From NCBI GenBank assembly GCA_903932755.1, contig CAIZHL010000454.1, positions 1 to 7,508 of the forward strand: a stretch of 7,508 nucleotides of DNA, read 5' to 3'. Shown here in pieces: positions 1-6,016 of this stretch; within the stretch, counting starts at the first letter, position 1; every line of letters begins with the position of its first letter. A program made the translations under genes and the position numbers. The notes beneath the pieces were generated by a model. The model had not been told where the DNA came from. It made no database searches and saw nothing but the letters and a program-made list of their open reading frames with translations. The stretch is from an uncultured beta proteobacterium (GTDB taxonomy: Bacteria > Pseudomonadota > Gammaproteobacteria > Burkholderiales > Rhodocyclaceae).

Positions 1-39
1 CGTGACGGTCTGGGCAAAAATCAGCCAAAGGCGGCGCAT
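1..39 (-). CDS. N-terminus of probable S1C (HtrA/DegQ-like) serine protease, partial
   Basis: On the minus strand an ATG at 39-37 opens a frame that stays open to the window edge and reads MRRLWLIFAQTVT. This short, positively charged then hydrophobic start resembles the N-terminal membrane anchor of the trypsin-like S1C periplasmic proteases that betaproteobacteria often encode next to a NIF3 gene. Only 13 codons are visible, so no protease domain, catalytic Ser or PDZ domain can be seen; the name rests on recalled N-terminal sequence and the divergent NIF3 neighbour. No strong Shine-Dalgarno is visible upstream (a weak AAGAC lies about 6 bases before the ATG). It could instead be another inner-membrane protein. 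Confidence 0.55.
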   Translation of the reverse strand, partial: MRRLWLIFAQTVT

Positions 40-54
40 AATTTGTCTTGTCGT

Positions 55-75
55 GTTCCCTGCGTTGCCGGGAAC
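55..75. repeat. Inverted repeat in the divergent intergenic region
   Basis: Perfect 6-bp arms GTTCCC (55-60) and GGGAAC (70-75) flank a 9-bp spacer between the two divergent starts at 39 (minus) and 104 (plus). It could be a small operator or a hairpin in the leader of either transcript. It is short enough that chance is a real alternative. Confidence 0.35.
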
Positions 76-103
76 GGGTTTCGTTGCGGATGGGGTGTGA
101 ACA

Positions 104-865
104 ATGCTGGATGGTTCGGTGGCACGGGAAGATCTTCGCGCCTGGCTTGATGCTCTGCTGGAAGCCGCGCAGTTCCGCGATTATTGCCCAAACGGCCTGC
201 AAGTGGAAGGCCGCGAGCGGGTCGGGCGCATCATCTGCGGGGTCACCGCCAGCCAGGCGCTGATCGAGGCCGCCATCGAACGCGGCGCGGATGCCCTGCT
301 GGTGCATCACGGCTGGTTCTGGAAAGCCGAGGACGGCCGCGTCACGGGCTTCCGCAAACAGCGCATGGCGAAGTTGCTGGCGCATGACATCAACCTGTTT
401 GCCTATCATCTGCCGCTGGATGCACATGCCACGCTGGGCAATAACGCGCAACTTGCACGGCAGCTCGGCTGGACTGTCACGGGCCGCTTCGGCGAACAGC
501 ACATCGGTTTTATCGGCGTCCCGCCGGCGCCGACTTTTCTGGGCGAACTGGTGCGTCAGATGGAGCAGGTACTGGGCCGCGCCCCCATGACTGTCGGCGA
601 CCCGGCGCACAAAGTGGCGCGCATCGCCTGGTGTAGCGGCGGCGCGCAGGACTACTTCGAGGCCGCGCTCGCCACCGGTGCCGATGTCTTCGTTTCGGGT
701 GAGATCTCGGAACAGACCGTGCACCTTGCGCGCGAAACCGGCATGGCCTACATCGCCGCCGGCCACCACGCCACCGAGCGCTACGGCGTAAAGGCGCTGG
801 GTGAGCATCTGGCGCAAGAATTCGGTATCGCCTGCGAATTCGTCGATATCGACAATCCGGTGTGA
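104..865 (+). CDS. ybgI: NIF3/YbgI-family dinuclear metal-centre protein
   Basis: This 253-residue protein belongs to the NIF3/YbgI (DUF34) family, whose members form a toroidal hexamer with a two-metal site per subunit; the physiological role is unsettled (often labelled GTP cyclohydrolase type 2 homolog). The expected ligands are all present: H68 and H69 in VHHGWFW, D106 in HLPLDAH, and H221 plus E225 in GHHATER. The spacing closely follows E. coli YbgI (H63, H64, D101, H215, E219), and the length is close to its 247 residues. The conserved N-terminal YCPNGLQVEG stretch (27-36) is also intact. The ATG at 104 is chosen because an in-frame TGA sits at 98-100, so no earlier start is possible; the Shine-Dalgarno is weak (GGGG at 92-95). 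The protein is cytoplasmic, with no signal peptide. It is divergent from the putative protease and separated from the efflux operon by 184 bp, so it is probably its own unit. Confidence 0.93.
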   Translation: MLDGSVAREDLRAWLDALLEAAQFRDYCPNGLQVEGRERVGRIICGVTASQALIEAAIERGADALLVHHGWFWKAEDGRVTGFRKQRMAKLLAHDINLFAYHLPLDAHATLGNNAQLARQLGWTVTGRFGEQHIGFIGVPPAPTFLGELVRQMEQVLGRAPMTVGDPAHKVARIAWCSGGAQDYFEAALATGADVFVSGEISEQTVHLARETGMAYIAAGHHATERYGVKALGEHLAQEFGIACEFVDIDNPV

Positions 866-952
866 CTGTCCCCCGATTGCAATGACGCGAAGAAGTGCGT
901 CCGGCGGAAAAGGAGCATGGCGCGCGGTGAGCGTCGAGAGTACAATCCGCGT

Positions 953-982
953 TTGATTACTGACTCGCCGGTCAGTAATAAT
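953..982 (+). promoter_or_regulatory. Predicted sigma-70 promoter of the RND efflux operon
   Basis: A -35 element TTGATT (953-958, 4 of 6 consensus) and a -10 element AATAAT (977-982, 5 of 6) are separated by 18 bp. Transcription would start near 989, giving a leader of about 60 nt before the adaptor ATG at 1050. A palindrome at 956-979 fills the spacer and overlaps both elements, which is the geometry of a repressor that blocks polymerase. The promoter call rests on sequence match only. Confidence 0.6.
956..979. promoter_or_regulatory. TetR/AcrR-type operator palindrome
   Basis: Two perfect 9-bp inverted arms, ATTACTGAC (956-964) and GTCAGTAAT (971-979), flank a 6-bp spacer TCGCCG. TACTGAC...GTCAGTA half-sites are typical of operators bound by TetR-family repressors of RND pumps in Proteobacteria. 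The site overlaps the 3' end of the -35 and the 5' end of the -10, so a bound dimer pair would shut off the promoter. No TetR gene lies within this window, so the cognate regulator must be encoded elsewhere. Confidence 0.7.
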
Positions 983-1006
983 CTTCAACAAAAATATCGC
1001 TGTTTT

Positions 1007-1021
1007 GGCATCGTGGATGCC
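1007..1021 (+). other. Small hairpin in the leader of the efflux operon
   Basis: GGCATC (1007-1012) and GATGCC (1016-1021) pair perfectly around a GTG loop in the predicted 5' leader, ending 28 bases before the adaptor ATG. The downstream arm contains the in-frame ATG at 1017, so the stem would hide that alternative start; this agrees with choosing 1050. Whether it has any regulatory role is unknown. Confidence 0.35.
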
Positions 1022-1049
1022 GCGGCGCTGCCCAACACGAGATCGTCTC

Positions 1050-2189
1050 ATGCCATCGAAGAATCGCACTCTGGTTATTGCCGCCGCCGTCATCGGCCTT
1101 GCCGGCCTGGCGGCGTTTGCCTGGTACGCCAATCAAACCGTCGTTGGGGCGTCGACCGCACCGACTCCAGGTGCGCCCAAACCCGGCGCTCCCGCAGGCG
1201 GTCCGCCGGGTGGTTTTGCCATGGCGGTTGAAATAGCCAAGGTTGCGTCTGTCAGCCTTGATGACGAGGTAAGCGCGGTCGGTTCGCTGAAGTCGGTTGA
1301 CTCGGTGATTTTGCGACCGGAGGTTTCCGGGCGGGTCGCCGCGATCCGCTTTGCCGATGGCCAGAAGGCGGCCAAAGGCGCGGTGCTGATCGAGCTTGAC
1401 GCGCAGACCCAGGCGGCCGAGTTGCAGCAGGCGATGGCCAATCTCGGGCTGGCCGAGGCCAACATGAAGCGCAACGAAGAACTGATCCAGAAGAAGTTCG
1501 TGTCGCAGCGTGCGCTGGATGAAACCCGGGCGCAGCTCAGGGTGCAGGAGGCTGCCGTCGCGTTGGCCAGCGCCAGGCTCGGCAAGATGTCCTTGCGGGC
1601 CCCGTTTGCCGGCGTCGTCGGCCTGCGCAGCGTCTCCGTGGGGGATTACGTCAAGGAAGGGCAGGAACTGGTCAACTTCGAAGGCGTGACCACGCTGAAG
1701 GTGGATTTCCGTTTGCCGGAGCTGCACCTGGCCAAGCTCGCTAAAGGCCAGCATGTTGAACTGACGAGCGATGCGATGCCGGGCAAGCGCTATGCCGCAA
1801 CGGTGGATGCGATCGACCCGCTGATCGATGCCAACGGCCGTTCGCTGGCGGTGCGCGCCAGGCTCGACAACGCGCAGGGTGCATTGCGCCCGGGGATGTT
1901 CGTGCGCGTGCGCCTGGTTTTCGCCAGCCGCCAAAATGTCCTGACCATTCCGGAGCAGGCACTGGTGCCTGCAGCCCAGGGGATTTCGGTGTTTGTCGTC
2001 AGCGACGGCAAGGTGAAGCAGACGCCGGTCAAAACCGGACAGCGCCAGGCCGGCAGCGTCGAGATTGTCGAAGGACTGCAGGCGGGTGACAGCGTCGTTA
2101 CCGCGGGTCAGCTCAAGCTGCGTGACGGTGCGCCGGTGAAGCCGGTCGACGCGGCGGCCCCGGGCGGAAAGCCGGCAGAGGGCAAGTGA
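1050..2189 (+). CDS. RND efflux periplasmic adaptor subunit (membrane fusion protein)
   Basis: This 379-residue protein is a periplasmic adaptor of the AcrA/MexA type, linking an RND pump to an outer-membrane channel. In order: a hydrophobic N-terminal anchor or uncleaved signal (8-27), a Pro/Gly-rich linker (36-55), the first lipoyl half (about 85-115, with RPEVSGRVAAIRFADGQ), an alpha-helical hairpin (about 116-172), the second lipoyl half (about 178-210, with LRAPFAGVVG), a beta-barrel domain (215-290, with GALRPGMFVRVRL) and a membrane-proximal C-terminal domain (295-360). There is no Cys at all, so unlike AcrA it is not a lipoprotein. The ATG at 1050 is preferred over in-frame TTG 1005 and ATG 1017 because MPSKNR followed by the hydrophobic segment is a normal N-terminus, while the extension would put an Arg-rich stretch ahead of it. 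The Shine-Dalgarno is weak. Its stop lies one base before the pump start, so the two are cotranscribed. Confidence 0.93.
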   Translation: MPSKNRTLVIAAAVIGLAGLAAFAWYANQTVVGASTAPTPGAPKPGAPAGGPPGGFAMAVEIAKVASVSLDDEVSAVGSLKSVDSVILRPEVSGRVAAIRFADGQKAAKGAVLIELDAQTQAAELQQAMANLGLAEANMKRNEELIQKKFVSQRALDETRAQLRVQEAAVALASARLGKMSLRAPFAGVVGLRSVSVGDYVKEGQELVNFEGVTTLKVDFRLPELHLAKLAKGQHVELTSDAMPGKRYAATVDAIDPLIDANGRSLAVRARLDNAQGALRPGMFVRVRLVFASRQNVLTIPEQALVPAAQGISVFVVSDGKVKQTPVKTGQRQAGSVEIVEGLQAGDSVVTAGQLKLRDGAPVKPVDAAAPGGKPAEGK

Positions 2190-2190
2190 G

Positions 2191-5100
2191 ATGAAGATCT
2201 CCGAACTCTGCATCCAGCGCCCGGTTCTTGCGACCGTGATGAGCCTCACGGTGATGCTGATCGGGATTGTTTCCTACACACGCTTGCCGGTGCGCGAGTA
2301 TCCGAAGATCGACGAGCCGGTGGTGACCGTCGACACCACCTACCGCGGCGCCTCCGCGGAAATCATCGAATCGCAGATCACCAAGCCGCTGGAAGATTCT
2401 CTGGCCGGCATCGAGGGCGTCGATGTCCTCTCCTCGATCTCGCGCGCGGAGAACAGCCAGATTTCGGTGCGTTTCAAGATCGAGCGCAATCCCGATTCGG
2501 CGGCCTCTGACGTCCGTGACCGCGTCGCCCGCGTGCGCTCCAAACTGCCGCAGGCAATCGAGGAGCCGGTGATCGCCAAGGTCGAGGCCGACGCCAATCC
2601 GATCATCTGGGTGGCTTTTTCGTCCGACCAGCATTCGCCGCTCGAGGTGACCGACTTCGCCAGCCGGGTCGTCAAGCCGCGCCTGCAGACACTGCCGGGC
2701 GCGGCCGATGTGCGAATTTTCGGCGACCGCAAATTCGCCATGCGCGTCTGGCTCGACCGCGAACGGCTGGCCGCGCACAACCTGACGCCGGCCGATGTCG
2801 AAGATGCGCTGCGCAAACAGAACATCGAGGTGCCCGCCGGCCGCATCGAGAGTGTCCAGCGCGAGTTTTCGGTGGTCGCCCAGACCGATCTGAGCAAACC
2901 GGAACAGTTCGAGCAGGTGGTCGTGCGTGCGCCGACCGCCGCCAGCCCTTACCCGGTAAAGATCCGCGATGTCGGCCGCGTCGAAATCGGTGCCGCCAGC
3001 GAACGCAGTTCGGTGCGCTTCAACGGCCGCAGCGCTGTGGCGCTGGGCGTCATCAAGCAGGCGACCGCCAATCCGCTCGACCTCTCGCGGGCGCTGCGCG
3101 TCGAATTGCCGCGCGTCACCAAGGACCTGCCGCAGGGCATGGAAGCGAAGATTGCCTATGACTCCTCAATCTTCATCGACCGCTCGATCGAGGCTGTGTT
3201 CAAGACCATCGGCGAGGCGATACTGCTGGTGGTGCTGATCATTTTCTTCTTCCTGCGCAATGTGCGGGCGACGCTGATCCCGCTGGTGACGATTCCAGTT
3301 TCCCTGATCGGCAGCTTCGCCATCATGTTTGCGCTTGGTTTTACGGTGAATACGCTGACGCTGCTGGCGCTGGTGCTGGCCATCGGCCTGGTCGTCGATG
3401 ACGCGATCGTGGTGCTGGAAAACATCTTCCGCCACATCGAGAACGGCATGGACCGGCGCCAGGCGGCATTGCTGGGGGCGAAGGAAATCGGTTTCGCCGT
3501 GGTGGCGATGACGCTGACGCTGGCGGCGGTGTATGCGCCCGTCGCCTTCATGACCGGCCGCACCGGCAAGCTCTTCGTCGAATTCGCGCTGACCCTGGCC
3601 GGGGCCGTGATTGTTTCCGGCTTTGTCGCGCTGACCCTGTCGCCGATGATGTGTTCGCTGCTGCTGACGCACGAGAAGAAGCACGGCAAGGCCTTCCTCG
3701 CCATCGAAGGATTCCTGCACTGGGTGACCGAAGGCTACCGTCGGGTTCTGTCGGCATCGCTCAGGCGCCGCTGGATCGTGCTGCTGGCCTTCGTCGTCGT
3801 CGCCGGCGCCGGGGTGTTCTTCCTCAAGGCGCTGAAATCGGAGTTGGCGCCGGTCGAGGACCGCGGCGTGATCCTCGGCGTCTTCCTCGGGCCGGAAGGA
3901 GCCACGCTCGATTACACCGCAAAGTATGCGAAGCAGCTTGAAGAGATTTACAGCAAGACCAAGGATGTCGAGCGTTACTTTGTCGTTGCCGGCAATCCTA
4001 CGGTCTCGCAGGGGATCTCGTTCATCGGCCTGACCGACTGGAAGGAGCGTACTCGCCGCTCGCCCGACATCGCCAAGGAATTGCAGCCCAAGTTTTTCGG
4101 CATTCCCGGCGTGCTGGCCTTCCCGGTGACGCCGCCTTCGCTCGGCCAGAGTCCGCGCGAACGACCGGTCAATTTCGTCGTCATCACCTCGGCCTCCTAC
4201 GCCGAACTGCAAGGCGTCACCAACCGCCTGCTGGGCGAGTTCGCCAAGAATCCCGGGCTGACCAACGTCGATACCGACCTCAAGCTGAACAAGCCGGAAT
4301 TGTCGGTCGCCGTCGATCGCGAGCGGGCCGCCGATCTCGGCGTCTCCGTCGAGACTGTCGGCCGCACGCTGGAGACCATGCTCGGCGGCCGCCAGGTGAC
4401 GCGCTACAAGCAGGATGGCGAACAGTATGACGTTATCGTTCAGGTGGCGGCCGGTGACCGCAACACCCCGGCCGACGTCGGCGGTACCTTCGTGCGGGCC
4501 AACGGCGGGCAGATGGTGCCGCTGGACAGCCTGGTCAGGGTGGGCGAGACGGTGAGCCCGCGCGAACTCAACCACTTCGGCCAGCGCCGCGCCGTGACGA
4601 TCACCGCCAACCTGGCGCCGGGCTATGCGATGGGCGAGGCGCTGACCTGGATGGAAGGCGTCGCCGGGCGCATCCTGCCCAGCGGCTATGCGGTCGATTA
4701 CAACGGCCAGTCGCGCGAGTTCAAGGTCTCGTCGAGCTCCCTGGCGCTGACTTTCGTCCTCGCGCTGGCCTTCATCTACCTGGTGCTTGCCGGGCAGTTC
4801 GAAAGCTTCCGCGATCCCTTCATCATCATGCTCACTGTGCCCCTGTCGATGACCGGCGCCCTGCTGGCCCTGTGGGCCAGCGGCGGTACCCTCAACGTGT
4901 ATAGCCAGATCGGCCTGGTGACCCTGGTCGGCCTGATCACCAAGCACGGCATCCTGATCGTGGAATTCGCCAACCAGCTGCGCGCCCAGGGCCGTGAGAG
5001 GGTGCCGGCCGTGATCGATTCGGCGGTGCTGCGCCTGCGGCCGATCCTGATGACCACCGGTGCCATGGTGCTCGGCGCCGTGCCGCTGGCCTTCGCCACC

Positions 5101-5265
5101 GGCGCCGGCGCCGAGTCGCGCCAGCAGATCGGCTGGGTCATCGTCGGCGGCCTGCTGCTCGGCACCTTCTTCACCCTGTTCGTGGTGCCGACCGTGTATT
5201 CCTACCTCTCCGGCAGGCATGTCGCGGAGGACGACGCCGACGCGGTTGCCGTCGCCGGGGAGTGA
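2191..5265 (+). CDS. RND multidrug efflux pump, inner-membrane permease subunit
   Basis: This 1024-residue protein is a full-length HAE-type RND pump (AcrB/MexB superfamily), a proton-driven trimer that expels drugs or other amphiphiles from the periplasm and inner leaflet. Two 6-helix halves are visible: TM1 about 10-28, periplasmic loop 32-334, TM2-6 about 335-488, TM7 about 527-545, second loop 546-848, TM8-12 about 850-1003. The proton-relay residues are present: D403/D404 in TM4 (GLVVDDAIVVLEN), K918 in TM10 (GLITKHGILIVEFANQL), and R948 and T955 in TM11 (RLRPILMTT). These match AcrB D407/D408, K940, R971 and T978, so it should be active. The HAE class rather than the metal-exporting HME class is supported by the DD pair in TM4. 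It begins one base after the adaptor stop, with AGAGGG at 2177-2182 as ribosome site. No outer-membrane factor follows, so it probably borrows a TolC/OprM-type channel. The exact substrate cannot be read from sequence. Confidence 0.95.
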   Translation: MKISELCIQRPVLATVMSLTVMLIGIVSYTRLPVREYPKIDEPVVTVDTTYRGASAEIIESQITKPLEDSLAGIEGVDVLSSISRAENSQISVRFKIERNPDSAASDVRDRVARVRSKLPQAIEEPVIAKVEADANPIIWVAFSSDQHSPLEVTDFASRVVKPRLQTLPGAADVRIFGDRKFAMRVWLDRERLAAHNLTPADVEDALRKQNIEVPAGRIESVQREFSVVAQTDLSKPEQFEQVVVRAPTAASPYPVKIRDVGRVEIGAASERSSVRFNGRSAVALGVIKQATANPLDLSRALRVELPRVTKDLPQGMEAKIAYDSSIFIDRSIEAVFKTIGEAILLVVLIIFFFLRNVRATLIPLVTIPVSLIGSFAIMFALGFTVNTLTLLALVLAIGLVVDDAIVVLENIFRHIENGMDRRQAALLGAKEIGFAVVAMTLTLAAVYAPVAFMTGRTGKLFVEFALTLAGAVIVSGFVALTLSPMMCSLLLTHEKKHGKAFLAIEGFLHWVTEGYRRVLSASLRRRWIVLLAFVVVAGAGVFFLKALKSELAPVEDRGVILGVFLGPEGATLDYTAKYAKQLEEIYSKTKDVERYFVVAGNPTVSQGISFIGLTDWKERTRRSPDIAKELQPKFFGIPGVLAFPVTPPSLGQSPRERPVNFVVITSASYAELQGVTNRLLGEFAKNPGLTNVDTDLKLNKPELSVAVDRERAADLGVSVETVGRTLETMLGGRQVTRYKQDGEQYDVIVQVAAGDRNTPADVGGTFVRANGGQMVPLDSLVRVGETVSPRELNHFGQRRAVTITANLAPGYAMGEALTWMEGVAGRILPSGYAVDYNGQSREFKVSSSSLALTFVLALAFIYLVLAGQFESFRDPFIIMLTVPLSMTGALLALWASGGTLNVYSQIGLVTLVGLITKHGILIVEFANQLRAQGRERVPAVIDSAVLRLRPILMTTGAMVLGAVPLAFATGAGAESRQQIGWVIVGGLLLGTFFTLFVVPTVYSYLSGRHVAEDDADAVAVAGE

Positions 5266-5435
5266 TGCCGTACCCGTGAGGTGGCGCATCGGCTGAAGGC
5301 AGTGGTGCGATTTACTGCAAAATCGCCGTGCTGCGCGCCGATTGCCGAGGCACCTGCTCTCCAGGCAGCTATGGCGCTTTGCCGCATCGCCAGCGCCGAC
5401 TTTTCTGTCACGGCAGTGCCGCCGCCCAAATCAGA
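5266..5435. other. Convergent intergenic gap
   Basis: This 170-bp stretch separates the pump stop from the stop of the minus-strand TonB-like gene. I see no credible gene on either strand. The only notable structure is an inverted repeat, GCGATTT (5307-5313) and AAATCGC (5320-5326), around a 6-nt loop. It might act as a weak bidirectional terminator, but it is AT-rich and lacks a following T-run on either strand. Confidence 0.4.
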
Positions 5436-5921
5436 TCACTGCAGCCGGAAGTTCACCGGAAACAGCGTCTGACGCGGGTTGCCGGGCAGGGCGCCGATGT
5501 GGCGGGCGGCGTCAATTGCGGCCTGGTCGAGGATGGGATGGCCGGAGCTGCGGGCGATGGTGGCGGAAACGAGCTGGCCGCTTTCCGTCAGGGACAGCAG
5601 CAGGATCACGTCACCCTCCAGGCCCTGGGCCACGGCTTGCGGCGGATAGAACAGATGCTTGGACAGCGCCGCCTGGGCGCGACGCAGCGCGGCACCCTGC
5701 AGGCGGCGCGGCGCGGCGGAGGGCGGCGCGGGTGTTGCGTCGGCACTGCTGACTTCGGTACTGACGGCCTGAGCAAGCGCCTCGGGGACGGGGGCCGGCA
5801 GCAGGCGCGCGGCGATGCCGGGGGCGGGCGGGGGCGGCGGCCGCATTGCCAGCCAGACCGGGGCGATGATCAGCAGAACGTGCAGGGCGAGGCTGGACAG
5901 CAGTGCGAGTTGGAGCGGCAT
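5436..5921 (-). CDS. Short TonB-family energy transducer
   Basis: From the ATG at 5921 the protein has 161 residues. It begins with a membrane anchor (3-26) carrying S10-x3-H14, the Ser/His spacing of the TonB transmembrane helix (E. coli S16 and H20) that engages ExbB/ExbD. A Pro-rich stretch follows (PPPPPAP, 28-34, then PAPVP and TPAPP), and residues 92-161 form a TonB C-terminal domain with YPPQAVAQGLEGDVILLLSL and SSGHPILDQAAIDAAR. It would carry proton-motive energy to an outer-membrane TonB-dependent receptor. It is clearly shorter than E. coli TonB (239 residues), mostly in the periplasmic linker. The frame continues to a TTG at 6002, but that would place an Arg/His-rich 27-residue extension ahead of the helix and overlap the divergent promoter region, so ATG 5921 is preferred; neither has a good Shine-Dalgarno. 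No ExbB, ExbD or receptor gene is adjacent. Confidence 0.85.
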   Translation of the reverse strand: MPLQLALLSSLALHVLLIIAPVWLAMRPPPPPAPGIAARLLPAPVPEALAQAVSTEVSSADATPAPPSAAPRRLQGAALRRAQAALSKHLFYPPQAVAQGLEGDVILLLSLTESGQLVSATIARSSGHPILDQAAIDAARHIGALPGNPRQTLFPVNFRLQ

Positions 5922-6000
5922 TGCGGCGATTTTATGGGGTTTGGCAGGATTGCGCTGCCGTAGCCGCGTAGCCAGCTGATGCAGGCGGCGGGGCGCAGGC

Positions 6001-6008
6001 AATATACT
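6001..6008. promoter_or_regulatory. Overlapping divergent -10-like elements
   Basis: TATACT at 6003-6008 (plus, 5 of 6 consensus) and TATATT read on the minus strand from 6006-6001 (5 of 6) overlap in the gap between the divergent TonB-like and ankyrin genes. Neither has a recognisable -35 at normal spacing, so these are tentative. If the plus element is used, transcription would start at about 6014-6016, within a few bases of the ankyrin ATG at 6017. Confidence 0.35.
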
Positions 6009-6016
6009 TGGCGCCC

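Noticed and set aside
884..901. Possible terminator hairpin after the NIF3 gene (GACGC/GCGTC)
   Set aside because: The stem is only 5 bp around an 8-nt loop with no T-run, so it is too weak to call.
941..946. TACAAT as a second -10 upstream of the efflux operon
   Set aside because: The hexamer matches 5 of 6, but no -35 lies at a workable distance and the promoter at 953-982 fits better with the operator.
1005..1049. Longer adaptor starts at TTG 1005 or ATG 1017
   Set aside because: They add an Arg/Cys-containing stretch ahead of the hydrophobic anchor, have no ribosome site, and the 1017 ATG lies in a hairpin.
917..1231. Plus-strand frame starting with ATG at 917 after AGGAG (911-915)
   Set aside because: The AGGAG is only one base from the ATG, too close to serve it. 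The frame runs across the operator and promoter and out of frame into the adaptor, giving an Arg-rich, domain-free product.
972..2249. Minus-strand open frame of 425 codons opposite the adaptor gene
   Set aside because: It has a low-complexity, His/Arg-rich composition, no recognisable domain, and lies fully antisense to the adaptor.
3166..5289. Minus-strand open frame of 707 codons opposite the pump gene
   Set aside because: It is the antisense shadow of a high-GC gene: the product is rich in His, Arg, Gln and Gly with no domain, while the plus strand encodes an intact RND pump.
5202..5429. Minus-strand open frame of 75 codons in the convergent gap
   Set aside because: It overlaps the pump's 3' end antisense, has no ribosome site or known motif, and its Ala/Ser/Arg composition fits a GC-rich shadow frame.
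5328..5963. Plus-strand open frame of 211 codons across the convergent gap and TonB-like gene
   Set aside because: The product is Gly/Arg/Gln-rich with no domain, and it is antisense to a gene with clear TonB motifs.
5922..6002. Extended TonB-like start at TTG 6002
   Set aside because: It adds 27 basic residues before the membrane helix and starts within the divergent -10-like sequence; the ATG at 5921 begins right at the helix.
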